This document shows positions 8,601-15,660 of a stretch of DNA of 26,342 nucleotides, piece by piece. The stretch is taken from assembly GCA_004556005.1 (NCBI GenBank), contig SFJA01000024.1, positions 1 through 26,342 of the forward strand, given 5' to 3'. A program made the position numbers and the translations under genes. Each line of letters starts with the position of its first letter. Position 1 is the first letter of the stretch. The notes beneath the pieces are model-generated. The model ran no database searches, was not told where the DNA came from, and worked only from the letters and a program-made list of their open reading frames with translations. The stretch comes from Bacteroidales bacterium (GTDB lineage Bacteria > Bacteroidota > Bacteroidia > Bacteroidales > UBA932).

Positions 8601-8781
8601 TATTTTCCTGACCTCCTGCACCACCGCTCTGGGCGTGCTGCCTATGATAATCAGCAACGACCTGCTCTGGAAGCCTCTGGGCGTGGTAATATGCTTCGGA
8701 ACGCTGATGTCCATATTCCTGATTACCTTGATTATGCCTGTTTCGTACTGGCAGCTGTTCAAGAAAAAAGACAAAAAATGA
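5671..8781 (+). CDS. RND-family efflux transporter permease
   Basis: This 1036-residue inner-membrane proton antiporter has the usual AcrB-like length. Layout: one N-terminal membrane helix at about 26-44, a large periplasmic porter loop, helices 2-6 at about 345-500, a short hydrophilic region with helix 7 near 540-565, a second porter loop, and helices 8-12 at about 870-1030. The proton-relay pair is present as Asp411-Asp412 in GMIVDDSIITMD, matching AcrB Asp407/Asp408. In helix 10 the AcrB Lys940 position is Arg943 in GIIVRNGILLFEYAED, a conservative change. The start overlaps the adaptor stop by 4 nt, and its TGA overlaps the ATG of the outer-membrane factor. Substrate cannot be told from the sequence. 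Ile is often encoded by ATA here, unlike the susC gene. Confidence 0.95.
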   Translation: MMELRQKKGIAGWVSWAINEKGLVYLIIAVLVAFGAVGLVKMNKDELPTFQIKQGLIAGIYPGASAAEVEEQLVKPLEETLFSYKEVNRGSTKSVSRDGICYIYVDLNCKQSEKDAVWSKIKLGLQTRKMTLPTGVLAVVAMDSFSEVAALLITIESDDKGYIELQEYADELCERLRAIPELAQVSVNGSQKEELAVTLDRERLSAYGVSPASLALNYKTATLGVPSGSFTTDYTNSPIHIKDAVNSEKEVSEHIVFMDPDGKAVRLKDIAKIERRLQKPSGIVAYNGRPCLVLAVEMRPDNNIVAFGEAVGKVLDDYRETLPPSVRISRISDQPKAVNRSIFNFIRDLFISILVVILVMLMLFPMKSALIASSGVPVCTMITLAVMYFAGLDLNTVTLAAMIVCLGMIVDDSIITMDGYMDKLRRGMDKKEAACSSARELFMPTFVATLAICMMFFPMTGIIDGYLGDFVKIFPWMISIALMTSLVYAVTVVPSLEVRFITQDSMNRRKNLLARAQDKFFNFIQRIYESAQEWCFRHPCLTLSGGVIAVALGIIMFCFSNIQMMPMMERDFFAVEMQLENNKSLDVTLERVDSLQKLLLSDPRVESVTSFSGIGAPRFAATYTPKTPSPSFAQMIVNVRSVGETVDVIRDFENRYEHVFPDAVIRYKQMDYQGIDAQVMIKLKGSDREQLLPVADSIRKYLAGFGTELKWIHDNASDYESIVNVELDQDEASRLGINRTALALSLASSFDGQSIASVWEDGREIPVNLYSEGISREMDYGTIGNQLIATSVPGVSVPLRQFASITPDWALSSLSREGGTATVCLYADVKTGFSQPAVMKKIKKYIDENIAPGLPDGVSLSYGGLTSTNEQLLPQIILSLLAAIAVLFLFLLFHFKKASLAVLTLTMSSLCLFGAFFGLWIFNLDIGMVAVLGLITLVGIIVRNGILLFEYAEDARSSGGLDVRSAALEAGKRRMRPIFLTSCTTALGVLPMIISNDLLWKPLGVVICFGTLMSIFLITLIMPVSYWQLFKKKDKK

Positions 8782-10157
8782 AAAGAATCCTCATAACGCT
8801 TTTGGCTTGCCTTGCCGTCTTGTCCGTGTCCGCCCAAACGGTATGCCTGTCCCTCGATGACTGCCTGAGAAGTGCGGAAAACCAGAGCAATGCGGTGCGG
8901 GGCTCAAGACTGGATTGTGAAGCGGCACTTGGCCGCAGGACAGAGGCAAGGATGGAATGGTTCCCGTCCGTCAGCATAAGCGCTCTCGCCTTCCATTCCC
9001 TCAACCCACTGATAGACATCACGGTAACCGACGTACTTGGAAAAAGTGAAGCCGCATGGAACATCAGGAACGCATTTGAAGACCTTGCGGCCAAATACGG
9101 TTTTAACAGCCACTTTACCGCTCTCAACTATGGCTGGACTGCAGCGGTTTCGCTGATGCAGCCCATATATGCCGGAGGAAGGATAGTTAACGGCAACAGG
9201 CTTGCATCCCTTGGGGTCGAAGCCGCCCGTCTGCAGCTCAGGCAGAAGGAAAGGGACAATTTCCTGAATATCGAAAAGGCTTACTGGCAGGTGGTTTCGC
9301 TACAGGAAAAGGCTATGACCATCAGGCGCTCCGAAGAGCTTCTCGACAGTCTCAAGAAGGATGTCGAGTCTGCAGCCGGCGCCGGTCTTGCCACACCTTC
9401 CGACGTCAGCCGGGTAATGCTCAAGAAGAAGGAACTTCAATCAGGCAAGGTCCAGCTCGAAGGAGGGACCAGGCTTGCAAAGATGGCCCTGCTCAATGAG
9501 GCGGGGATACAATTCTGCGTAGTAAGGGGCAACGCCTCGGCCACCCGTCCGTACATTGACGACATTTATCTTGCAGGCGACGTCGAAGACCTGCAAGCCC
9601 CAGAAAACTACTATGTTCCGGAGGAGGAACTGGCGCAGGGGACGGCCGAGTCGAGACTGCTCCAGCTGCAAGTCGAGGCAAAGGCGCTCGAGAAGAAGAT
9701 GAGTCTGGGCGAAAGCCTCCCGCAGGTCGGAATAGGTGCGAGCTACGGCTACGGCAGAATGATGGGCGAGCCGCGCGCTAACGGTATGCTGTACGCAATG
9801 GTTTCGGTGCCCGTCTCCGACTGGGGCAAGGCTGCCGGCAGGATGAAAAGGCTCGAAGCCGAAAGGCAGAAGGCCGAGGGCGATAAAGAATTCTACGGTA
9901 AACAGCTTGTCCTGCAGGCTAGCAGTCTTTGGGTGCAGCTGTGCTGTGCCTGGGAGCAGATGCAGGTGAGTTCGGAGAGCATAGTCATCGCGGCGGAAAA
10001 CCAGAGGCAGACCAACTGCAGCTACGAGGCGGGGCTATGTACGCTTTCTGAACTGCTCGAAGCGCAGCTGAGCCTAAGAAATGCCGAAAATCAGCACATA
10101 GACGACTGCATAGCCTACCGTATGGCATTGTCCGAATATCTTTCTCTACAGAGATAG
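8778..10157 (+). CDS. TolC-family outer-membrane efflux factor
   Basis: The protein has 459 residues from the ATG at 8778, which overlaps the pump stop (ATGA). An open frame extends upstream to 8400, but it lies inside the pump gene and is not used. A cleavable signal peptide MKRILITLLACLAVLSVSAQ is followed by two outer-membrane-efflux-protein repeats: long helical segments with coiled-coil character at about 130-230 and 290-440. Glycine- and tyrosine-rich beta segments lie between them ('LNYGWTAAVSLMQPIYAGG' and 'ASYGYGRMMG'). This two-fold organisation is that of the TolC channel-tunnel. There is no lipobox Cys. It is the last gene of the adaptor-pump-channel operon. I saw no clear terminator between its stop and the next promoter 22 nt later. 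Confidence 0.93.
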   Translation: MKRILITLLACLAVLSVSAQTVCLSLDDCLRSAENQSNAVRGSRLDCEAALGRRTEARMEWFPSVSISALAFHSLNPLIDITVTDVLGKSEAAWNIRNAFEDLAAKYGFNSHFTALNYGWTAAVSLMQPIYAGGRIVNGNRLASLGVEAARLQLRQKERDNFLNIEKAYWQVVSLQEKAMTIRRSEELLDSLKKDVESAAGAGLATPSDVSRVMLKKKELQSGKVQLEGGTRLAKMALLNEAGIQFCVVRGNASATRPYIDDIYLAGDVEDLQAPENYYVPEEELAQGTAESRLLQLQVEAKALEKKMSLGESLPQVGIGASYGYGRMMGEPRANGMLYAMVSVPVSDWGKAAGRMKRLEAERQKAEGDKEFYGKQLVLQASSLWVQLCCAWEQMQVSSESIVIAAENQRQTNCSYEAGLCTLSELLEAQLSLRNAENQHIDDCIAYRMALSEYLSLQR

Positions 10158-10179
10158 AAGGATTATTGATAATAATGTT

Positions 10180-10187
10180 TAACTTTG
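10180..10187 (+). promoter_or_regulatory. Bacteroidota -7 promoter element (TAACTTTG)
   Basis: TAACTTTG matches the Bacteroides -7 consensus TAnnTTTG. It lies 29 nt before the ATG at 10216 of the outer-membrane protein. I see no TTTG at the usual -33 spacing, so only half of the promoter is well supported. Confidence 0.6.
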
Positions 10188-10215
10188 CACCGGATATAAA
10201 TAAGGTTTTTTGTTT

Positions 10216-10842
10216 ATGAAAAAGTTCTTTATCACCCTCGCAGTTCTTGCTCTTGGAGCAACGGCTGCATCTGCGCAGCAGCTCAGCGTAAGCGCAGGCT
10301 ACCTCAACTCATCTTTCCTGTCATCTGATGACAAGACTGATGCATTTAACGGATTTACCGTGGGAGTAGGTGCCACCAAATACCTCAACGAGTATGTGGG
10401 CGTGGCTACAGGATTATACTACAGCTTCCTCAACCAGAGCTCCGAGAAAGGAGTCGGACTTGGCGGATTCTCCGCTTCCGGAAAGGCGTCCACCAACGAG
10501 CACTATTTCACCCTTCCTGTACACATTGCCGGAAAGGTTGACTTCGGCGGATTCGGTCTCTTCGCCCAGGCAGGACCTTCACTCAACCTCGGACTTGCAT
10601 CCAGCACCAAGCTTACCGCAAGTGCAACCGGTCTCGGCTCAACCGAAACGACCAGTGACAACTATGGCGAGGACAGCAGCTACGGACGCTTCGACGTTCT
10701 CATCGGCGGCAAGCTCGGAATCGAAGTTGCAGGCGCACAGGTATTTGTAGGATACAACTACGGACTTCTCGACAGGTTCAAGTCTGACAACTACAGCGCA
10801 CACCGCAGCGAAATTTCTGCAGGTGTTTCATTCCTGTTCTAG
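10216..10842 (+). CDS. Small outer-membrane beta-barrel protein
   Basis: The protein has 208 residues from the ATG at 10216 (MKKFFITLAVL...). A TTG two codons upstream is less likely. A cleavable signal peptide ends near ATAASAQQ. The mature part alternates glycine-rich strands with aromatic residues, such as 'VGVATGLYYSF', 'GFGLFAQAGPSLNLGL' and 'AQVFVGYNYGLLDRF'. It ends in the strand 'ISAGVSFLF', whose C-terminal Phe is the usual recognition signal for the BAM complex. This matches eight-stranded barrels of the outer-membrane beta-barrel/porin-like group common in Bacteroidota. The specific function is unknown. It has its own promoter element and terminator, so it is monocistronic. Frequent codons such as GGA, GGC, CTC and ATC suggest good expression. 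Confidence 0.9.
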   Translation: MKKFFITLAVLALGATAASAQQLSVSAGYLNSSFLSSDDKTDAFNGFTVGVGATKYLNEYVGVATGLYYSFLNQSSEKGVGLGGFSASGKASTNEHYFTLPVHIAGKVDFGGFGLFAQAGPSLNLGLASSTKLTASATGLGSTETTSDNYGEDSSYGRFDVLIGGKLGIEVAGAQVFVGYNYGLLDRFKSDNYSAHRSEISAGVSFLF

Positions 10843-10864
10843 TATTTGACCATTAGTTATTTAC

Positions 10865-10906
10865 AAGGGTGACCTAGAAGCCGCGGGGCTGATGGCCACC
10901 CTTTTT
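10865..10906 (+). terminator. Rho-independent terminator of the beta-barrel gene
   Basis: AAGGGTG (10865-10871) pairs with CACCCTT (10897-10903). The stem extends by CC/GG after a single mismatch, with an inner AGCC/GGCT stem (10879-10882 with 10887-10890). Five T residues (10902-10906) close it. It lies 22 nt after the stop. Confidence 0.85.
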
Positions 10907-10930
10907 GCATACCCGCGCCTGAGGCTTGGT

Positions 10931-10961
10931 TTTGACAATTACCCGAAAAATTCTATATTTG
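10931..10961 (+). promoter_or_regulatory. Promoter of the acyltransferase-regulator unit
   Basis: TTTG (10931-10934), a 19-nt spacer, then TATATTTG (10954-10961). This fits the Bacteroides -33/-7 consensus TTTG...TAnnTTTG in sequence and spacing. It is the best promoter in the window. The ATG follows at 10985, so the leader is only about 15-20 nt. Confidence 0.85.
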
Positions 10962-10984
10962 AGAGTTAAACGAAGTTGTCAACC

Positions 10985-12109
10985 ATGCAGACCAACAACA
11001 CTGAACGAATTGCCTACATCGACTATCTCAGGGTCATTGCCTGTTTCCTCGTAATGCTGGTCCACGCCAGCGAAAACTTTTACGGAGCCGACAGCTCGGT
11101 GGGGCTGGCAAGCAACTGTTCCATGCTTCTGAACGAGTCCAACCGCTTCTGGGTGGCATTCTACGATGGTTTCGTGGGCAGGACCTGCGTTCCGCTGTTT
11201 ATGATTGCTTCGGCATTCCTGCTGGTTCCGATGAAGCCCGGAACCGGTATGCTCGGCTTTTACAAAAAGCGCTTCAGCCGCATCCTTCCCCCGTGGATAT
11301 TCTTCAGTCTGCTCTACTGTATGCTCCCGCTGCTATGGGGCGGAATGAGCATTGAGCAGTCCATCGCCGACCTTAAACACCTGCCGTTCAATTTTCCATC
11401 GATGGCAGGCCATCTTTGGTTTATGTATCCCCTTGTCAGTCTGTATCTTATCATTCCGGTAGTATCTCCGTGGCTCGAGAGGGCAAGCGCAAGGGAAGAA
11501 CTGGCCTTCCTCGGCTTTTTCGGACTAAGCACCTTCATACCGTGGATGCACCGCTTCCTCTACCCCGAAATCTGGGGCGAAGCCTTCTGGAACGGATTCA
11601 ATATGCTCTGGTACTGCTCGGGCTTCCTCGGCTACCTCGTTATGGCTCACTACATACGCGTGCACCTGAAGTGGACACGCCGCACCCGCGCCATTGTCGG
11701 AGCACTATGCTTCCTTGCCGGATCGGCATTTACCGGCTGGGCATTCTGGAAGGAAGGCGCTCCGGGTGCTCTCATCGATACTCCGAAACTCGAATGGGCG
11801 TGGGAATTCTGTATGCCAAATGTCGTCATCGCTTCCTTCGGCGCATTCCTGCTCTTTACCTGCATAGAGCGCAAGAAGGCTCCGGCATTTGTCACCGGAC
11901 TGTCCCGACTTACCTTCGGCATGTACCTGATGCATATGTTCTTCCTCGTACCTGTCGCCGGGCTGGTAATCGGCGGCAACCCGGCAGAACCGCGGCTGCC
12001 AGTATGGCTCGCCATCCCTACGATAGCCGTCGCGACCTATGTCTGCTGCGCGCTTACGACACGCCTACTCTCTCTGCTACCGAAGAGCAAATGGTTTGTA
12101 GGTTGCTGA
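10985..12109 (+). CDS. Acyltransferase family 3 membrane protein
   Basis: The protein has 374 residues from the ATG at 10985 (MQTNNTERIAYIDYLR). A TTG at 10976 would add three residues. About ten membrane helices are visible. The first carries the family signature 'YIDYLRVIACFLVMLVHA', with the His needed for acyl transfer in this superfamily. 'GRTCVPLFMIASAFLLVP' and 'HLWFMYPLVSLYLIIP' are the next two conserved blocks. Acyltransferase-3 proteins move acetyl or other acyl groups across or at the inner membrane onto sugars of lipopolysaccharide, capsule, peptidoglycan or glycolipids. The acceptor here cannot be deduced. It is expressed from the promoter at 10931-10961, and the DUF6377 gene starts 13 nt after its stop. 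Confidence 0.9.
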   Translation: MQTNNTERIAYIDYLRVIACFLVMLVHASENFYGADSSVGLASNCSMLLNESNRFWVAFYDGFVGRTCVPLFMIASAFLLVPMKPGTGMLGFYKKRFSRILPPWIFFSLLYCMLPLLWGGMSIEQSIADLKHLPFNFPSMAGHLWFMYPLVSLYLIIPVVSPWLERASAREELAFLGFFGLSTFIPWMHRFLYPEIWGEAFWNGFNMLWYCSGFLGYLVMAHYIRVHLKWTRRTRAIVGALCFLAGSAFTGWAFWKEGAPGALIDTPKLEWAWEFCMPNVVIASFGAFLLFTCIERKKAPAFVTGLSRLTFGMYLMHMFFLVPVAGLVIGGNPAEPRLPVWLAIPTIAVATYVCCALTTRLLSLLPKSKWFVGC

Positions 12110-12122
12110 TAAAGAACTGATT

Positions 12123-13712
12123 ATGCGTTCAGGTCAAATCCTTTTCCACTCCGCCTTGTTTATCGTCGCGATGCTGCTGTGCGCCCCTTTCGGCATGGTG
12201 GCCGCCGCTCGCCGGGACGATGGCGGAAACAGGAAAAAGGTCGCAAGAGCGCTGAAGGCCCTTGACCGGACTCTGGATTCGTGCACAATCTACGACAGGG
12301 CAAAGCTTGAGAGGATAGACTCGCTCAAAAAAGAACTCATTGATGCGGAGGAAAGCAGACTGCCATCCTGCTACGGCAAGTTGCACGATATCTACTATTC
12401 GTTCCAGTCCGACTCGGCAATGTTCTACACCTGCAAGGAATATGAGTCAGCCATAAGGACAGGCAACGAAAGGCACATGATAAACAGCCTTCTGAACATT
12501 GCTCAGCTAAACAACATCACAGGCAATTACTTTGATACAAAGACCATTCTGGACAGTCTTGATCGGGAGTCCCTGCGTCCCGCCCATTTTGCCAGAATGT
12601 GTTCTGTTTACAACATACTTCACGAATACGCGTTGGCGCTTTCCATCGGTCCCGAACAGGCGGATTATCACAGAAAAAAGGCAATGGAGTACAAAGATTC
12701 GCTGCTTGCCATAGAGAACAACGTCTTTGTCCATACCCACAAGCTGATGGTACTGGGCAGGATGGACGAAGCGATGGACATAGTCAAGCATTACAGCGAC
12801 TCGCTTCCGATGAACAGCCCGAAAAAGTCAATGGCTGCATTTCTGGTTTCCATCATATACAGGGATATGGGCGAAGAGGATAAGGAAATCATATACCTTG
12901 CCCAATCGGTTTCGAGCGACATCATAACTGCGAAGAAGGAGCATACGGCAATGATTCGGCTTGCCAGCATTCTCTTTGAAAAAGGAGACTTGAAACGTGC
13001 ATACCGCTATATCAACAAGGCGCTCGACGATGCAACCCTGTGCAAGGCTAATCTTAAGATGGAATCTATCTCCAAGCTCATGCCCGCAATCAGCGATGCT
13101 CATGACCGTATGGTAAGGCGCAACTACCTCCTGTTGACGCTCGCGCTTGCCCTGATTTGCTTCGTGTCCTTTAGGCTAGTTCAGTCGCTTGCTATGCAAA
13201 AGAAACAGAAGAGGGAGCTTGCCAGCATCAACAGACAGCTCGGAGAGGCATCAAACATCAAGAACACCTATATCACGAGGCTCATTCTCGAGTGCAACAG
13301 ACGCATAGACAGACTGGACCAGTACCGGAAGGACCTGAACCGCAAGGCTCAGAGCGGTGACAAGGACGTGCTCTTGAGAGAACTCAGAAGCCATAGCGTA
13401 ATCGAAAAGGAATGGAAGAGTTATTATGAGATGTTCGACTCGACCTTCCTTTCAATCTTCCCCGACTTCGTGCAGGAGGTGAACAGGCTGCTTTCCGAGG
13501 GCAACGGCATAGTCCCGAAAGTGCAGGGCACCTTGACTCCGGAACTGCGCATCTATGCGCTGATCAGGCTCGGCATCGACTCCTCGGACAAGATTGCTAC
13601 CCTGCTGCGTTACTCCAAGACTACTATTTACACTTACCGCTCCAAGATCAGGCAAAAGGCCATAAGGCCGGAGTTTTTTGAAGATGAAATAAGGAAAATC
13701 AGCTCAATTTAG
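12123..13712 (+). CDS. DUF6377 family sensor/transcriptional regulator
   Basis: This 529-residue protein has a signal-like hydrophobic N-terminus (about 8-28) and then a helical, TPR-like periplasmic region to about 330. One membrane span (NYLLLTLALALICFVSFRL) begins at 334. A cytoplasmic coiled coil from about 360 to 420 ends in a helix-turn-helix-like domain at about 471-515 (LTPELRIYALIRLGIDSSDKI and on). The opening 'LKALDRTLDSCTIYDRAKLERIDSLKKEL' is the recognisable DUF6377 start. These one-protein sensors are common beside Bacteroidales glycan-use loci, so control of the downstream SusC/D operon is likely, but that is inference. It lies 13 nt after the acyltransferase gene and shares its promoter. 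The stop is the first TTTAG of the repeat cluster behind it. Confidence 0.85.
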   Translation: MRSGQILFHSALFIVAMLLCAPFGMVAAARRDDGGNRKKVARALKALDRTLDSCTIYDRAKLERIDSLKKELIDAEESRLPSCYGKLHDIYYSFQSDSAMFYTCKEYESAIRTGNERHMINSLLNIAQLNNITGNYFDTKTILDSLDRESLRPAHFARMCSVYNILHEYALALSIGPEQADYHRKKAMEYKDSLLAIENNVFVHTHKLMVLGRMDEAMDIVKHYSDSLPMNSPKKSMAAFLVSIIYRDMGEEDKEIIYLAQSVSSDIITAKKEHTAMIRLASILFEKGDLKRAYRYINKALDDATLCKANLKMESISKLMPAISDAHDRMVRRNYLLLTLALALICFVSFRLVQSLAMQKKQKRELASINRQLGEASNIKNTYITRLILECNRRIDRLDQYRKDLNRKAQSGDKDVLLRELRSHSVIEKEWKSYYEMFDSTFLSIFPDFVQEVNRLLSEGNGIVPKVQGTLTPELRIYALIRLGIDSSDKIATLLRYSKTTIYTYRSKIRQKAIRPEFFEDEIRKISSI

Positions 13713-13796
13713 GGTATTTCAATTTAGATTTTTAGCCCCTAATTTTATGCCATATTACTGATTTTCAATGGATTTGTATTTAGAATATTTAGATTT
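13705..13796. repeat. AT-rich cluster of five TTTAG motifs
   Basis: TTTAG occurs at 13708, 13723, 13731, 13779 and 13788, all on the plus strand. CAATTTAG is repeated at 13705 and 13720 (15 nt apart), and TTTAGATTT at 13723 and 13788. The cluster starts at the stop of the regulator gene and ends just before the terminator and promoter of the PUL. It could be a binding array for the regulator, or simply AT-rich spacer. Confidence 0.45.
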
Positions 13797-13804
13797 ATCC
13801 CAGC

Positions 13805-13840
13805 ACGCCCGGAAACTGAGGTTTTTCGGGCGTTTCCTTT
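13805..13840 (+). terminator. Rho-independent terminator after the DUF6377 gene
   Basis: ACGCCCGGAAAC (13805-13816) pairs with GTTTTTCGGGCGT (13821-13833), with one bulged T, a G-U pair allowed in place, and a TGAG loop. A T-rich tail (TTCCTTTT) follows. It ends the acyltransferase-regulator transcript and its tail abuts the next promoter element at 13843. Confidence 0.75.
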
Positions 13841-13842
13841 TG

Positions 13843-13850
13843 TATCTTTG
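13843..13850 (+). promoter_or_regulatory. -7 promoter element of the PUL operon (TATCTTTG)
   Basis: TATCTTTG is an exact TAnnTTTG match. The -33 position holds a T run (13822-13826) belonging to the terminator stem rather than a clean TTTG. Predicted initiation near 13857 leaves a leader of about 75 nt, which can fold weakly (AGGAG 13861-13865 with CTCCT 13877-13881). All PUL genes to 26342 follow on the same strand. Confidence 0.7.
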
Positions 13851-13932
13851 TTCCGGATACAGGAGTTACCACAAGGCTCCTCGGAAATGACACTGAACAC
13901 TTAATAAATAACCATTCTTATCAACAAACAAA

Positions 13933-15651
13933 ATGAGGAAAAACTTTTCTTTGGCAATCACGGCATTGCTTCTTGTCGTCTGTGTCGGTTGTATGGAAAA
14001 GGAGTACCGGTTCAAACTGGCCGATGACCCCGGCTACGTTGATGAACCTGTAGTCGCCGTACGTGCACTTGACGGAGACAGATGGATTGAAGGAGACCTG
14101 AACAAGGAAACCAGGACGGTCAACTTCAAGTTCCATACTGTAGCATCTCTGGAAAATGTCGTTCTGGACGTAAAGCTGGCAAAAAACTGGGCCCAGATGA
14201 CATCCCCAAAAACCACCAGATTTGAGGCCAATCTCAAGAACGGCTACAAATTTTCGGTAAACGACGGCGTTGATGACATCCCGTATGTCGTAAACGCAAC
14301 GATGTTCCAGCACATCAAAAACGTGGATGCAAGCTTTTCAGGAGAGAAAATCTCCCTCACCCTCGCCGAGGACTCCTTCTCGGGTTCATTCACTTCAGTA
14401 TTTCTCCAGTCCGACCTCAAGAGCGTAGATATCGAACTTGAACTTGACGAGGATGCGGAACTGCTGAACGCGGAAGACGAACTCAAGGGCGTAGATTTTT
14501 CTGACGGCTCTGCGCTGAAGCTGGTTGTCAACGACAAGGCAGTCGGAAAGTCAAAGGCATACTATGTATATGTCAATCCATCCGATGTCGTTAATCTCGG
14601 ATCAAGCTGGACTGAACTTACCAAGACCTGGCAGAGCCGCTACAACATCCAGTTCGGCAACATGAGGATGTACACCACCTCTAACCTTGTCGGGTTCAGC
14701 GGAAACATAGCTTACCTCTTTACCGTTCCGGCAGAAAGAGTGCAGATGAAGGTGATGGAAAAGAACGACACCGGAACGGATCTGGCAAAGATGTCCCCTG
14801 CCGTACGAAACAACAGGGACTGGACTCTCTTCCTGTCTTTGCAGGGTCCTGGCGTATGGCATCTGGACGGCAGCACCGCCACTTCCAACTTTACATATTA
14901 CAGTCCTCTGGCCTACGGACCTGACAAGACGGGCAACACACGTGTTCTCAGGAATGACGGATTCGGAGGCAGCAACAAGGCATTTGCACCGGCAATGGGC
15001 ATAGAAAACGGAAAGGTATCGATACGTCCTGCAGGCACTGATGGCGGATACCTCTACAGCTACTCCGATGCAAAGGGCAGCGGGCAGACCGAATGGACTC
15101 CTGAAAGCGCATTCGGCGGATATTTCCAGATCGTCAAGGACGGAAACAACCTGATCAGCGGCGAGGGAGAAAAATTCTACCAGATCTACAACAACGACTG
15201 GCGCTACTACGGAGAAGGACTTACCACCTTCTGGTCTCCTGACTGGGGCAAGGCCGTGCCTATCATCAACCACGACATGCTCAGAACAGGACGCATTGCC
15301 ATAGGTTGCACCGCCAAGGGTGACCTCGTGATTCTCAGCGTGGAGAAATTCGTAAACACCCACAACCAGGGACAGAACGTCGATGCCGGCCACAACGGAG
15401 GATCCGGAGACACCAGAGGCGTAACTCTCTATGAACTCGGAAAGGTAATGTCGGATCTCGGCTGCGATGCCGCTATGACCGTGGAAGACTACAACTGGTC
15501 TTATCTCCTTCTTCAGGACGGTTCCGAAAGGGGCAAGGACGTATTCAGAACCAACAACAGATGGGTACTGGATGCAAAGAACGCAGCCTATGGCACTATG
15601 AAGGCAGAGAGCACGGAACCCGTCAACCTCATTATCGTCAGCTTTAAATAG
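13933..15651 (+). CDS. PUL lipoprotein with NAGPA-like (phosphodiester glycosidase) C-terminus
   Basis: This 572-residue protein has a type II signal peptide with the lipid-bearing Cys at 20 (VVCVGC). Residues about 25-215 form two immunoglobulin-like repeats of the type found in DUF5018-like surface lipoproteins. From about 220 to the end, spaced blocks resemble the phosphodiester glycosidase family (NAGPA, PF09992): 'AMGIENGKVSIRP', 'GRIAIGCTAKGDLVILSVEKF' (from about 453) and 'GVTLYELGKVMSDLGCDAAMTVED' (to 519). In that family the last block normally ends in NLDGGGS; here it reads TVEDYNWS, so catalysis is uncertain. It may be a hydrolase of phosphodiester- or uronate-linked sugars, or a glycan-binding relative. 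It heads the PUL transcript and is 9 nt before susC. No published homologue is recalled with confidence. Confidence 0.68.
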   Translation: MRKNFSLAITALLLVVCVGCMEKEYRFKLADDPGYVDEPVVAVRALDGDRWIEGDLNKETRTVNFKFHTVASLENVVLDVKLAKNWAQMTSPKTTRFEANLKNGYKFSVNDGVDDIPYVVNATMFQHIKNVDASFSGEKISLTLAEDSFSGSFTSVFLQSDLKSVDIELELDEDAELLNAEDELKGVDFSDGSALKLVVNDKAVGKSKAYYVYVNPSDVVNLGSSWTELTKTWQSRYNIQFGNMRMYTTSNLVGFSGNIAYLFTVPAERVQMKVMEKNDTGTDLAKMSPAVRNNRDWTLFLSLQGPGVWHLDGSTATSNFTYYSPLAYGPDKTGNTRVLRNDGFGGSNKAFAPAMGIENGKVSIRPAGTDGGYLYSYSDAKGSGQTEWTPESAFGGYFQIVKDGNNLISGEGEKFYQIYNNDWRYYGEGLTTFWSPDWGKAVPIINHDMLRTGRIAIGCTAKGDLVILSVEKFVNTHNQGQNVDAGHNGGSGDTRGVTLYELGKVMSDLGCDAAMTVEDYNWSYLLLQDGSERGKDVFRTNNRWVLDAKNAAYGTMKAESTEPVNLIIVSFK

Positions 15652-15660
15652 TATCCAGAT

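Noticed and set aside
8400..8777. In-frame upstream extension of the TolC-like gene by 126 codons
   Set aside because: It lies within the RND gene, has no signal-like start, and the ATG at 8778 gives a perfect signal peptide and an ATGA overlap.
13851..13886. Bulged hairpin in the PUL leader (TTCCG/CGGAA plus AGGAG/CTCCT) as a riboswitch or attenuator
   Set aside because: The outer arm lies at or before the predicted transcription start and there is no T tract or known aptamer pattern.
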